This document shows, piece after piece, positions 1 through 7,981 of a stretch of 58,150 bases of DNA. The stretch is taken from contig CAWKIF010000184.1 of NCBI GenBank assembly GCA_963849485.1, positions 1-58,150 on the forward strand, written 5' to 3'. The notes below the pieces were generated by a model. It had not been told where the DNA came from and searched no databases. It saw only the letters and a program-made list of their open reading frames with translations. A program made the position numbers and the translations under genes. Source of the stretch: CAVTWJ01 sp963849485 (GTDB taxonomy: Bacteria > Oederibacteriota > Muellerivitia > Muellerivitales > Muellerivitaceae). Position 1 is the first letter of the stretch. Every line of letters starts with the position of its first letter.

Positions 1-507
1 GGGTAAGGGCCGCTTTTCCCATTCCCGCAACGTGGGTTCCAAGGCATTGGTCATCTGGCTAATGTGGCTGGCCGACCATTTCGTTCCAAAGGCCTCGTTC
101 ATCCCTGCCGCTACCGACCGGGTAGAAGCCCCTTTCAGCCAGAAATTCATTCCCAGATAACTCATCAGGGCTTGGCTGCCTTCCCTCAAGGCCTTCAAAG
201 TCTCGGAAACGAACCCTTTGCCCTTCCTCAAAACAGGCTTTCTCAATTCCAACCGGCCTAGAAATCCAGGCACGAAAACCTGTTTGAAACCATTACGGTA
301 ACGAGGTTTTTCCTGCCTTTCGTAGGGTTGACTACCTAAGAACTCGTCCCGTTCCTTCTCCAACTGGGCATTGAAGGCCTTGGAAAGCTGTTGGTTGAGA
401 GCCTCCCCGACCCATTGGCCGATCTCCCGGCTCCCGACCGCCGACTTGACCATGGCTTGGGTTTTCTCCCTTGCCAAGGCCTGCAAGACTAGGTGTATAT
501 TCTTCAT
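1..507 (-). CDS. IS256 (Mutator) family transposase, N-terminal 169 residues
   Basis: An open frame runs from an ATG at 507 to the window edge with no stop. It begins MKNIHLVLQALAREKT and contains the typical early part of Mutator transposases: a helical region, EFLGSQPYERQEKPRYRNG (the conserved R-Y-R-N-G block) and a basic LELRKPVLRKG strand-like segment. The SASHIS segment near the edge matches the helix that selects target or binds ends in this family. The catalytic DDE residues would lie beyond the edge, so activity cannot be judged. It belongs to the insertion sequence ending at about 584 and has no functional link with the genes to its right. Confidence 0.8.
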   Translation of the reverse strand, partial: MKNIHLVLQALAREKTQAMVKSAVGSREIGQWVGEALNQQLSKAFNAQLEKERDEFLGSQPYERQEKPRYRNGFKQVFVPGFLGRLELRKPVLRKGKGFVSETLKALREGSQALMSYLGMNFWLKGASTRSVAAGMNEAFGTKWSASHISQMTNALEPTLREWEKRPLP

Positions 508-584
508 GGGCGTAACGTCCTTTCACAAAAAGGATATGGTGTCCTGAACAAACACCATGTTACGCCCGCTTCCTTTTACACCCT
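1..584 (-). mobile_element. Right-hand end of an IS256-family insertion sequence (truncated by window edge)
   Basis: The element holds a Mutator-type transposase gene read leftwards off the window. Outside its start codon there is a non-coding end of about 77 bases. It contains a hairpin (ATGGTGT / ACACCAT arms, 534-559) and finishes near 582-584 with a stretch reading GTGTAAAAGGAAGCGGGCG on the minus strand, which looks like a terminal inverted repeat. The other end lies outside the window, so the inverted repeat and the target duplication cannot be confirmed. The exact boundary is an inference. Confidence 0.7.
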
Positions 585-590
585 CCTAAT

Positions 591-1289
591 TTACGCGGCC
601 AATTTTTCACTTCCTCCGTTCCTATGAACGCGAAAAACAGTCTTTTGTGTCACAACTAAGAAAGTATCTTCATTTTCTGTCAACCAAGCCTTAGGAGCGG
701 ATTTCATATCTAAAATCACCTGACATTCCCATTCATCTCTTACTTTTTCTACACGTAGAACTTTCCCCTTTGCGCAATCCAAATGGCACAAACCGACGAT
801 GGCCGTAATCCCCGATTTAGTTTCAATCAAATCATGCACGTTGTCATCGGTAAGCTTTTTTTGTGTGTTTCCATCCAGGCTGAACCACCATAATGATCCG
901 CCCCATTCCCCGTAATCAAAACCGACGAACCATCCATCCTTCGTTTGAAGAACCTTTGAGGGTGTTGATCGAGGATTCCCTCCCCCCGAGAATAATTTTA
1001 GACCGCTGAATCTCATTTTGAGAGAATTGGGAATAATGATTTTTGGTCTTTTTTGGTGGAAACGTTCAAAAGGGGAAACTTTTAATTGCTTATTTTCTTT
1101 TTCTACCATCCATATGTACTTAGACTCATTTGCGCACCAAATATCATCATCACTCAATGGACCATTGGAATAAAAAACAAGGTTGGAGGGCATTAGGGAG
1201 GAAATATTACTTAAGGAAAATTCATTTGAAGCAGCTGGTAAGCTTGTTAAAAAGAACAGCACGAAGAAGATCAACCAATACCTTTTCAT
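591..1289 (-). CDS. Secreted protein of unknown function, 232 aa, low GC
   Basis: The start at MKRYWLIFFVLFF is preferred over the upstream ATG at 1316 because it opens a clean signal peptide (basic residues, hydrophobic core, SLPAASNEF cleavage region). The mature part is rich in beta-strand-like segments with aromatic residues (WFVGFDYGEWGGSLWWFSLDG), compatible with a beta-propeller, but no family is recognised. The gene is clearly more AT-rich than its neighbours, and its stop lies only about 7 bases from the end of the insertion sequence. The element may therefore have landed at or inside the 3' end, and the natural C-terminus may be lost. An ATG-proximal purine tract (AAGAGG, roughly 12 bases upstream) is a weak ribosome site. 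Confidence 0.6.
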   Translation of the reverse strand: MKRYWLIFFVLFFLTSLPAASNEFSLSNISSLMPSNLVFYSNGPLSDDDIWCANESKYIWMVEKENKQLKVSPFERFHQKRPKIIIPNSLKMRFSGLKLFSGGGNPRSTPSKVLQTKDGWFVGFDYGEWGGSLWWFSLDGNTQKKLTDDNVHDLIETKSGITAIVGLCHLDCAKGKVLRVEKVRDEWECQVILDMKSAPKAWLTENEDTFLVVTQKTVFRVHRNGGSEKLAA

Positions 1290-1374
1290 TAAATTAAAGC
1301 CTCTTTTCCTTGTCAACGATGGGTCCCCATGATGAACATGCTTAATTGAATAAAATAAAGTAATCCAGAAGCTA

Positions 1375-2697
1375 TTAGGGATTTCCGGAAGGTGGATTCA
1401 CTATTCCTGTGTCCGAAGTGGGGACAGCGATGTTGTTCATGGCGGTGCTCTCCAGCGGAGTCCCCTGCAGGTCGAAATAATTCACCGCGCCATCCGAAAG
1501 GGTCACATAGATCTCATTCGGTCCGCCGTCGCCCGGGTCCACGAATTGCACTTTTTGCACCTTGGAAGCCAAGTAGACGGGTTGAAAGGCCGGGGGTACG
1601 GCGGTGTCGTAAAGGAAAGCATCCTGGCCGGCCCCGAAAATCTTTACCTGCCGGGTTCCGTCGGGGCTGGCGATGGTTACCGGGTTGGGGGTCGAGGCGG
1701 TGGTGACTTGCATGTTATCGTTGGCCGAGTTGCAGGCGATGTACTGGTCCCCGTTGTAGAAATAAAGGTCCCCCACATGGTAGGGGTCCTGCCACCACCA
1801 CCAGCCGTCATACCAGAAGCACCAGCGGCTGTAATCGGAATCGTACCACCACCAAAGATCCCCGTAGCAGCGGGTCCAGAAATAACTATCGCCGGAATAC
1901 CAACCGTACCACTGGTTTCCCGACTCATCCAGGTAATGGCAGTCATTAAAGCCCTTGTCCTTGTGCCAATAGTAATGATTCGGTTTGGTCTCGGTCAGGT
2001 TCAATTGGTTGATGGTTTTGCGCCAGGAATCCTGGTCGATCAGCGACATGGGGCCGCGAACCATCTCGTCATTGAAATCGCGCGGGGAAATCGCGTTGGC
2101 CGACAGAGGCTGGTGGTCGGGGCCCTTACGGGGGGGGCGGATGACGGAATGGGCCCGGTCATCATCCAGCAGTTGGGCGCGGTTCGTGAGGGGATAGGGA
2201 ATATGGGCCACGCCGAGTTTTTGCAGTTTTTTCCGGACATAACCCGGCTGGTAAGGATGGTGTTGGTGGTGGACCTGGCTGGTCACTGAGGGGTAGGAAT
2301 CGTTCGAAGCGGCCGGGCTGATGGACAAGCCCATGTCGGCTGTGGCGTTCAGGTTTTGAGGGACAAACTCGACCTGAACCTGAGAGGGACTGGATTGGTT
2401 ATCCCAGGAACCGCTGGGTTGGCTCACGTCAATTTGAACCTGCCGGTTTTCGTTGTATTGATCAATCGGGGTGGAGGGACGCACGGAGTGGGGTACGGTG
2501 AAACGCGAACTAACCACTGGACGGGAGGGGACGGTAGGCCTGGCAAGGGGCATGGCTTGGGGTTGGGAAACGGGTTGAGGTGTCGGAGTGCTCTTGACCT
2601 GGGGGACCACTTGGGTCCGGCCTGATTGTTGGGCCGTTACCCATAGAGGTAGAAAAGCCAATAATATGAAGGCGATCATCGCTTTAAAAAAATTCAT
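1375..2697 (-). CDS. Exported protein with an extremely Trp/Tyr-rich segment, 440 aa
   Basis: The start MNFFKAMIAFILLAFLPL is chosen over the ATG at 2733: it opens a signal peptide ending near VTAQQ and has a purine-rich site (GAAAGG) upstream. After a long Pro/Ser/Gln-rich, probably disordered region (about residues 25-180) comes a segment of about 80 residues packed with aromatics (HYYWHKDKG, WYGWYSGDSYFW, LWWWYDSDYSRW, WWWWQDPYHVG). Its short degenerate units resemble repeats of alternating aromatic and Asp/Gly. Two cysteines recur in this block. The C-terminal part (from about 320) is beta-rich. I know no function. Surface binding or a structural role in the envelope is a guess. It is transcribed alone, leftwards. 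Confidence 0.65.
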   Translation of the reverse strand: MNFFKAMIAFILLAFLPLWVTAQQSGRTQVVPQVKSTPTPQPVSQPQAMPLARPTVPSRPVVSSRFTVPHSVRPSTPIDQYNENRQVQIDVSQPSGSWDNQSSPSQVQVEFVPQNLNATADMGLSISPAASNDSYPSVTSQVHHQHHPYQPGYVRKKLQKLGVAHIPYPLTNRAQLLDDDRAHSVIRPPRKGPDHQPLSANAISPRDFNDEMVRGPMSLIDQDSWRKTINQLNLTETKPNHYYWHKDKGFNDCHYLDESGNQWYGWYSGDSYFWTRCYGDLWWWYDSDYSRWCFWYDGWWWWQDPYHVGDLYFYNGDQYIACNSANDNMQVTTASTPNPVTIASPDGTRQVKIFGAGQDAFLYDTAVPPAFQPVYLASKVQKVQFVDPGDGGPNEIYVTLSDGAVNYFDLQGTPLESTAMNNIAVPTSDTGIVNPPSGNP

Positions 2698-2837
2698 AAA
2701 TAACCTTTCGAGGAAAAAATCCCCGCTTCCCATAGAATATAGACGCCTGTTGTTAACTGTTCCGCCCGGATTAAACCAACGAATGCTTAAGAACCCCTAT
2801 CAAAAAATCCATCTAAAGGCAATTTTTACCCCCAAGA

Positions 2838-2859
2838 CCATTGGGTCCGCACCCAATGG
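2838..2859. terminator. Hairpin between the exported protein and thioesterase genes
   Basis: CCATTGGGT and ACCCAATGG form a perfect 9-bp stem with a 4-base loop. It lies about 135 bases past the thioesterase stop and could end that leftward transcript. The T-tract is weak, so its role as an intrinsic terminator is uncertain. Confidence 0.4.
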
Positions 2860-2870
2860 TTAGTGGCAAA

Positions 2871-2966
2871 GTTCGCCAAGAAAGACAAAAAACGGTTTAG
2901 AAATCGGAGGATTATTTTACGTTCATGCCTTTCGTTGTTCTTGGCGGTCTTGACGTCTTGGCGGTG
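2871..2966. repeat. Dispersed palindromic repeat, GCCAAG type, copy 1
   Basis: Left arm GTTCGCCAAGAAAGACAAAA and a right arm rich in CTTGGCGGTCTTGACG form an imperfect inverted repeat of about 95 bases. Two related copies lie at 8771-8882 and 52386-52490. All three are intergenic. Confidence 0.65.
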
Positions 2967-2993
2967 GATTAGGTTTTGTTAGAGACTATAAGT

Positions 2994-3401
2994 CTATTCC
3001 AAACCGATGGCTTTTTTCCATTCAGGGGTGGGCCTCATCAGCTTCCTTGTCTCCAGGTTAAATAACCCAATGACAAAGGTGCCCTCCGCCCCCACTTGCC
3101 CGTCTTCCTTGATCATTTCCTGATAAACGTAACTAATCAGGCCCTTCTGCGCTTTTAAACGGGTGACGATACGGATCTTTTCCCTCAATTTGATTTCCCG
3201 GGTAAAGCGGATGGAGGCTTCCAATAATACCGGCCCGAATCGCAGTTCCTGGATCCGTTCCACGCCGAATCCATTCGGCGTGATCCACTCCCACCGGGCT
3301 TCCTCAAACAGAACCATATAGGCGGCGTTATTGACGTGGCCATAAGCGTCCAAGTGCTGTTCACGGATCAATAGCTCGTGGATATGGTCGGGTGAAGGCA
3401 T
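2994..3401 (-). CDS. Acyl-CoA thioesterase, hotdog fold (4HBT family)
   Basis: A 135-residue single-domain protein, the usual length for YbgC/4HBT thioesterases, which hydrolyse acyl-CoA or acyl-ACP thioesters in the cytoplasm. The signature is near the N-terminus: HLDAYGHVNNAAYMVLFEEARWEW, where the Asp of D-x-Y-G-H-V-N is the expected catalytic residue. The rest follows the hotdog pattern (KLREKIRIVTRLKAQKG, GAEGTFVIGLFN). A good ribosome site, AGGAG, precedes the ATG. The gene stands alone between repeats. The substrate cannot be told from sequence; a menaquinone/DHNA-CoA or housekeeping role would be equally possible. Confidence 0.8.
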   Translation of the reverse strand: MPSPDHIHELLIREQHLDAYGHVNNAAYMVLFEEARWEWITPNGFGVERIQELRFGPVLLEASIRFTREIKLREKIRIVTRLKAQKGLISYVYQEMIKEDGQVGAEGTFVIGLFNLETRKLMRPTPEWKKAIGLE

Positions 3402-3463
3402 GAAAACTCCTGTTAGTTTAGTTCTGGGAATAGGGACTTAACGGGGTCAAAAAGCCCTTCTTT

Positions 3464-3522
3464 TTAATACTTTCTTAATTATTCCCGAGGCTTTACTAAG
3501 GGTATCTTAACGCCCTCTTACG
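3464..3522 (+). promoter_or_regulatory. Direct TTAAT repeats with 11-bp period upstream of the small ORF
   Basis: TTAAT occurs at 3464 and 3475 (11 bp apart), followed by CTTAAC at 3506 and CTTACG at 3517 (again 11 bp). Direct repeats spaced one helical turn are the usual binding pattern of OmpR/PhoB/KdpE-type regulators. Similar arrays lie at 11112 and 14860, in front of other K+-linked genes. The regulator assignment is inference. Confidence 0.45.
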
Positions 3523-3563
3523 ATTAAATGAGTTGGATTTTATTTCTTTCAAGGAGGGGAGTC

Positions 3564-3638
3564 ATGAGTTCCGAATGGGTATCGGTTGGACTTTGGGCCG
3601 TGATGATCGTCATGTCGATTTTTTACATGCGCAGCTAG
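3564..3638 (+). CDS. 24-residue membrane peptide, possibly KdpF-like
   Basis: A short frame, MSSEWVSVGLWAVMIVMSIF followed by YMRS and a stop, has a near-perfect ribosome site (AAGGAGGGG, 4 bases before ATG). It consists almost entirely of one hydrophobic helix, it follows a candidate regulatory array, and a terminator closes it at 3712-3737. These points together favour real translation. Its place next to the KdpDE-like pair and its size suggest KdpF (about 29 aa, the small stabilising subunit of the Kdp K+ ATPase). The sequence is not close to E. coli KdpF and no kdpABC genes follow. It may instead be another single-helix regulatory peptide. Function unproven. Confidence 0.5.
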   Translation: MSSEWVSVGLWAVMIVMSIFYMRS

Positions 3639-3711
3639 GGGGGTACTAAGGGTTTGAGTTGGACCCGCATGGAATCAATAGCAGCTCATTCAAAATTCTT
3701 AGAAAAATAAG

Positions 3712-3737
3712 GACCCCTTTCCGCCTGGAAAGGGGTC
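3712..3737. terminator. Bidirectional terminator between the small ORF and the response regulator
   Basis: GACCCCTTTCC-gcct-GGAAAGGGGTC gives an 11-bp perfect stem. It ends inside the stop codon of the leftward regulator gene and can serve both convergent transcripts. Confidence 0.75.
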
Positions 3738-4446
3738 AATCTACCGCTAGCCGGTAACCCACGCCAGGTTCGGTTAGAAAATGCTGGGGCCGCCCTGGTT
3801 GGGATTCCAGTTTTTGTCGCAAATTATTCATGTGAACCCTCAAATAGTGGGCTTTGTCCGCATAGGCCTCCCCCCAAATTTCGGTGAGCAGTTGACGCTG
3901 GGTGACGACCTTACCCGCATGCCGCACGAGAAGGGCCAACAAGTCGAATTCCCTGGGGGTCAAGTGAACTTCCTCATCTTGACCGGTCACGACCCGCCGA
4001 TGGGATAGATCCACTTTTAAATCCCCATGTTCGAATAAGGATATCTCGGGTTCGCCTTGGGATTGGTGGGCGTGCCGTTGGGCCACGCGGATACGGGCCA
4101 AGAGTTCTTGCACCCCGAAAGGCTTGGTCAAGTAATCGTCCGCCCCCGCGTCCAGGGCGCCGACCTTGTCCGTCTCCCGGCCGCGGGCGGAAATGACGAT
4201 GATGGGTTTCTTGGACCACTCCCTCAAGCGGCGGGTGACTTCTAAACCGTCGATATCGGGAAGTCCCAAATCCAACAGAATAAAATGAGGGTTCCGGGTG
4301 GCGGCTTGGGTGAGCCCCTCCTGGCCATTGACGGCTTCCAGGTATTGGTAGCCACTCGCCGATAGGGAGGCTTTGAGGAAGAGACGGATGGCCGGATCGT
4401 CCTCAATGCAAAGAACTGAAAGTTTTTCAGGTTCCATGTTTGTCAC
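3736..4446 (-). CDS. kdpE: OmpR-family response regulator, KdpE-like
   Basis: 236 residues with two domains. A receiver domain (about 8-122) has acidic residues EDD at 15-17, the phospho-acceptor D59 in FILLDLGLPD and the Lys in YLTKPFG. A C-terminal winged helix (about 135-233) contains HLTPREFDLLALLVRHAGK and the recognition region KAHYLRVHMNNLRQKLE, the form typical of KdpE. It overlaps the end of the sensor kinase by four bases (ATGA), so the two are translationally coupled with the kinase first. Its targets are probably K+-related. TTAAT repeats with 11-bp spacing near 3464, 11112 and 14860 fit a regulator of this class, but the link is inferred. No kdpABC lies in the window. Confidence 0.8.
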   Translation of the reverse strand: MTNMEPEKLSVLCIEDDPAIRLFLKASLSASGYQYLEAVNGQEGLTQAATRNPHFILLDLGLPDIDGLEVTRRLREWSKKPIIVISARGRETDKVGALDAGADDYLTKPFGVQELLARIRVAQRHAHQSQGEPEISLFEHGDLKVDLSHRRVVTGQDEEVHLTPREFDLLALLVRHAGKVVTQRQLLTEIWGEAYADKAHYLRVHMNNLRQKLESQPGRPQHFLTEPGVGYRLAVD

Positions 4447-5546
4447 TCCTCGTCAACGATAGGGGGATCTCCCTCCAAAGGCAAGGAGACCGTGAAACGG
4501 GCGCCCCCCCCGGACGGGCGGGTGGCCCGGATAGTGCCGCCGTGAGCCTGGGCGATACCCCGGCAGATACTCAAGCCCAGGCCTACCCCCCGGGGTCCGC
4601 TCTGCCTTCCACGGGTGAATTTTTCAAAAATGGTGTCTTCTTCTCCTGGTTCGAATCCTGGCCCGCGGTCCGTAACGACTAGTTTCAGCATTCCGTTGGC
4701 GGTATTCGCGTCTACTGTGATAGGGGTTCCAGGTGGGGTGTGATTCATCGCGTTTTCCAAGAGATTCAACATCATCTGTTCCACCAACAGGCCATCCATG
4801 GAAACCAGGGGCATGCCGGGCTGGAGATGGAGGGTCACGGGATGTTCATTCGCCCGGTGTTTCAGGCGGTCCAGGGCGGTTCCGACCACTTCTTCCACCG
4901 AGTTCCAGTCTTTCCTCAAATTAAGGGCGCCCGACTCCAGCCGGGTCATATCGAGCAGGTTTTGAATCAACCGATTCATACGCTCGGCCTCCTCATAAAT
5001 ACTTAGAGACAATTGGCGCCGTTCTTCTACGGTTAATGTTTGAGCTCCCTCTAAAAGACTGCTGGCGGCACCGGCAATGGCGGTCAGGGGTGTTCTCAGG
5101 TCGTGGGAAACAGCGCTTAAGAGAGCGCTGCGGTTTTTTTCCATTTCCGCCTCAACGCGGTGTAATTCTCCCTGGCGGGATTTGGCGGATAGGGTACTAA
5201 TAACCAAACTGACCACCAGCATGACGAAGAGGGTTACACCGCTTTCAGGCCTGATGATGGTAAAGCTAAAATAAGGGGGGATTAGAAAATAATCCAAAGC
5301 CAAAACCCCTATTAGGGTGTAAGTCAAAGCGGGTCCCCGACCACACCAATAGGCTATACCCACTGCGCCCAATAGATAGAACATGGCGGTGGTGGAAGGA
5401 TCCACGGCATGGCGCATCCATAAACCAAGTAAAGTAATGGCCGAAACTACGATTAGGCTCCAAAGATAATTTATCCGCTTGTTCGGAGGGAAAAGTGAAA
5501 GTTCCAAATCCCTTTTATTCTGTAAATCGGCATTCGCTTGGCCCAT
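4443..5546 (-). CDS. KdpD-like sensor histidine kinase lacking the N-terminal KdpD/Usp region
   Basis: 367 residues, against about 900 in full KdpD. After a short cytoplasmic start comes a DUF4118-type block of four membrane helices (about 27-120, with AYWCGRGPALTYTLIGVLALDYFLIPP), as in KdpD. The HisKA motif SAVSHDLRTPLTAIAGAASS has H148, and the ATPase has N (NLLENAMNHTPP), G1 (VTDRGPGFEPG), F (FEKFTRG) and G2 (GVGLGLSICRGIAQAHGG) boxes, all intact. The cytoplasmic KdpD sensor and Usp-like domains, which can bind c-di-AMP in full-length KdpD, are absent. It is first gene of the kinase-regulator operon. Short KdpD forms are known in other bacteria. Sensing of K+ or turgor is likely but inferred. 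Confidence 0.8.
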   Translation of the reverse strand: MGQANADLQNKRDLELSLFPPNKRINYLWSLIVVSAITLLGLWMRHAVDPSTTAMFYLLGAVGIAYWCGRGPALTYTLIGVLALDYFLIPPYFSFTIIRPESGVTLFVMLVVSLVISTLSAKSRQGELHRVEAEMEKNRSALLSAVSHDLRTPLTAIAGAASSLLEGAQTLTVEERRQLSLSIYEEAERMNRLIQNLLDMTRLESGALNLRKDWNSVEEVVGTALDRLKHRANEHPVTLHLQPGMPLVSMDGLLVEQMMLNLLENAMNHTPPGTPITVDANTANGMLKLVVTDRGPGFEPGEEDTIFEKFTRGRQSGPRGVGLGLSICRGIAQAHGGTIRATRPSGGGARFTVSLPLEGDPPIVDEE

Positions 5547-5628
5547 GGGATTAATTTATAACCTTCCTGAAATTCACCAAATGGATTTTGAAATCTTATT
5601 GGCTCCCTAAATCGGTTAAGAAAAAAAC

Positions 5629-5642
5629 CTACAATATTGTCC
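5629..5642. promoter_or_regulatory. Palindromic nitrogen-regulon motif, degenerate distal copy
   Basis: CTACAATATTGTCC is 12/14 to the palindrome CTACAAWWWTGTAG seen before amtB1, the porin, amtB2 and amtB3. It lies about 260 bases before the -24 element of the permease/P-II gene, farther than at the other loci, so this copy is the least secure. Confidence 0.35.
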
Positions 5643-5901
5643 ATCCATACGTGGTTGTAATAATAGTCGATATTTGCTTGGATGAAGACTTTACTAGAAA
5701 ATAATTTATGAACGAAATTTTATCAAGATAACGTAAAGACGAAGAACCTGGGTATAAAGGCTCCGTAAATATTTTTTGATTTTTGGATATCAAAAATTTT
5801 AGCCGTCTTTAATTTCTCTTCTTTTTGGTGAATAAATCCATGGATTGTTCCTGTTCCTTCTTAAGTAGGATGGGCTACCGCTCCTAACGCCTTCCTGATA
5901 A

Positions 5902-5917
5902 TGGCACAACCATTGCT
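5902..5917 (+). promoter_or_regulatory. Sigma-54 (-24/-12) promoter of the permease/P-II fusion
   Basis: TGGCAC-N5-TTGCT is a perfect match to the RpoN consensus with the correct GG-to-GC spacing. It lies 48 bases before the ATG, so a short leader is expected. The remaining intergenic sequence (5547-5901) is AT-rich with no gene. Confidence 0.85.
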
Positions 5918-5964
5918 TTTAAGCCTCCCGTAATTCGATAACTTTTGCCTCTAGGAGGAAAGAA

Positions 5965-7929
5965 ATGGCAAAAACAGAACAGCAAGCCCTGGTCAGCAGG
6001 GTTCTAGATTGGAAGGGGGCGGCGATCAACGCCATGGCGTTGATCGCCCCAGGGGCCTTCCTGTGGATCACGTACCAAGCTCAGGCGAGCTTGGCGGATC
6101 CCAGCGGGGCTTCCTGCGCTAACGACATGTGGGCGGGCATCCTATTGGCGACGGCTTTGTGTTTCTTCACGGCCTTCTCCTACGCCGAACTCGCGAAAAT
6201 CTACCCTGAAGCTGGATTCGCGGGCGCGGTTTATTTCGCGGAGAAAGCCTTTATCGACGACCAGAAGTTGAAGAGGGCCGGACCGACGTCCTTTGCCCGT
6301 GTCGCGAAGCTGATCACCGGATGGGCGGCCCATTTGTTCTACTGGGTCTACCCGGGTGTCATGGTGGCCACCTTCGGCAACTTGGTTTCGTACCTTTATG
6401 GGGTCGTCACCAATGGGGGAACCCTCCCGATGGTATGGGAAATGGTCATCATTTGGCTTTTCACTTTCCTGGTAGGTTTCATCGCCTATAAGGGAGTGCA
6501 AGGATCTACGAAGGCCAACTATTGGGGAAATATCATCCAATGGGTAACCATCGCCATCTTCGGGGTCTTGGCCATCATGTACCGGCTCAACAATCCGGAA
6601 CATGCCACCACCTGGGCCTTCACGGATGCTTTGGATGTCGTCAAGTGGCACTCCATGAAGGGTGTGTTGATACAATCCACGGTCGCCATCCTGATCCTGG
6701 TCGGGTTCGAGAGTTCCACCTCTCTTTCGGCTGAAACCAAGGAGCCGGAGAAAAATATTCCGAAAGCCATTATCGTGGCCCTCGTTGTGCAGTGCTTGAT
6801 CGCTTATCTCTTCGAGTACTTCGCCGCCAACATGGTCGTGAACGAGAAGTTCACCGGCACCGTCGCCGTACCGGCGGTCGCCGCGGCCGCCGCCCAGGCG
6901 GCAACGGTTACCTCCGCGGGTGTAACGGTTCCGGCCGTCGCCGCGGTCGCTGCCGCCCCCGCCACGACCAAGATCGTGACCGGCATGGACGCCATGGGCG
7001 CTTCGAGCGCTCCGATCGGCGACATGGTGACCCATATCGGAAACAGCCTATTGGGAGGCATGGGTAGCTGGCTCCTTTGGATCATGGCCGCCACGGTTGT
7101 GATCGCCGTCATTGGAACCACCCTCGCTTGTATCAACACGGCCGTTCGTGTGACGAACGGCATGGCCGAAGATAGGGAACTGCCCAACTTCCTCGGGTTT
7201 ATCCACCGGCAAAACGCCTCGCCCCATACTGCCATTTGGCTGCTGGTGGTCGTGAGCTGTATCATCGGCGCGGTCGGCATCCAATCGGTCGTGGGTTTCA
7301 CCGGTATCACGGTGTCGTCCAACCTGGGAACCTTCGTTCTCTACGGCTCGGTCTGTATCTGGACCTTCGTCGCCTATAAGAAACGCAAGGATTTCAGCGT
7401 CATGAAGCACGCGATCGTTCCTTTGTTGGGGCTGATCCTGAACGCGATCATGTGCTGGGGCATTCTCTACCTCTACACGATTGGCAATAGCGATTCGCAG
7501 AACGAGGTCAAGATCTGCTTCTACATCGCGGGCGGATGGGCCATGTTGTGGGGCCTCTACGTCGTGGCTTCTTCGGCCCTCAAATCCCACGGGATGAAGA
7601 CGATCACGGCCATTATCCGACCGGACTCGTTGGAAGTGTTGGCGGAAGCCTTGAACAAGGAGAGGTTGGTGCAAGGCATGACCGTTACGGAAGTACGTGG
7701 GTTTGGCCGCACCAAGGGTTCGAAGACGGATGACGAGCCCGCCAAGGTCAAGTTCCTTCCCAAGCTGAAGGTGGAAATCGTGGTGAACGAATGGGACATC
7801 CCCCATGTCGTGGAAGTGGTCCAGGACACCCTGAGCACGGGGACCAAGGGCGATGGCAAGATCTTCGTCAGCCGCACCGACGAAGCCATCCGGGTCAGTA
7901 CGGGTGAATCGGGTGTTATCGCGGTTTAA
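5965..7929 (+). CDS. APC-family permease fused to a C-terminal P-II (GlnB/GlnK) domain
   Basis: 654 residues. Residues 1-540 form an APC-superfamily transporter of about 12 helices: the N-terminal WKGAAINAMALIAPGAFLW segment, ELAKIYPEAGFAGAVYF, and the amino-acid/amine permease signature GFESSTSLSAETKEPEKNIP at about 247. An Ala/Val/Pro-rich insertion (about 298-345) sits in one outer loop. From residue 544 (an internal Met) a complete P-II domain follows, MKTITAIIRPDSLEVLAEAL to the end, with the ATP-site GDGKIFV and the RVSTGE tail. Its T-loop (KGSKTDDEPAKVKFLPK) has no tyrosine, so uridylylation is not expected. Ribosome site AGGAGG. The sigma-54 promoter places it in the nitrogen regulon. 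I infer a nitrogenous substrate (amino acid or amine) gated by the tethered P-II through ATP/ADP and 2-oxoglutarate; the substrate is unknown. Confidence 0.85.
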   Translation: MAKTEQQALVSRVLDWKGAAINAMALIAPGAFLWITYQAQASLADPSGASCANDMWAGILLATALCFFTAFSYAELAKIYPEAGFAGAVYFAEKAFIDDQKLKRAGPTSFARVAKLITGWAAHLFYWVYPGVMVATFGNLVSYLYGVVTNGGTLPMVWEMVIIWLFTFLVGFIAYKGVQGSTKANYWGNIIQWVTIAIFGVLAIMYRLNNPEHATTWAFTDALDVVKWHSMKGVLIQSTVAILILVGFESSTSLSAETKEPEKNIPKAIIVALVVQCLIAYLFEYFAANMVVNEKFTGTVAVPAVAAAAAQAATVTSAGVTVPAVAAVAAAPATTKIVTGMDAMGASSAPIGDMVTHIGNSLLGGMGSWLLWIMAATVVIAVIGTTLACINTAVRVTNGMAEDRELPNFLGFIHRQNASPHTAIWLLVVVSCIIGAVGIQSVVGFTGITVSSNLGTFVLYGSVCIWTFVAYKKRKDFSVMKHAIVPLLGLILNAIMCWGILYLYTIGNSDSQNEVKICFYIAGGWAMLWGLYVVASSALKSHGMKTITAIIRPDSLEVLAEALNKERLVQGMTVTEVRGFGRTKGSKTDDEPAKVKFLPKLKVEIVVNEWDIPHVVEVVQDTLSTGTKGDGKIFVSRTDEAIRVSTGESGVIAV

Positions 7930-7981
7930 CTGCTGGTGTTAAAAAATTAAGTTAGGGGAATAAGAAATTCCCTGATCGAAG

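Noticed and set aside
2871..2966. CRISPR-like repeats in the GCCAAG regions
   Set aside because: There are no regular spacers. The units form inverted repeats and no cas genes are present.
3564..3638. Firm assignment of the small peptide as KdpF
   Set aside because: No kdpABC follows and the sequence does not resemble known KdpF beyond size and hydrophobicity, so it is left as a possibility.
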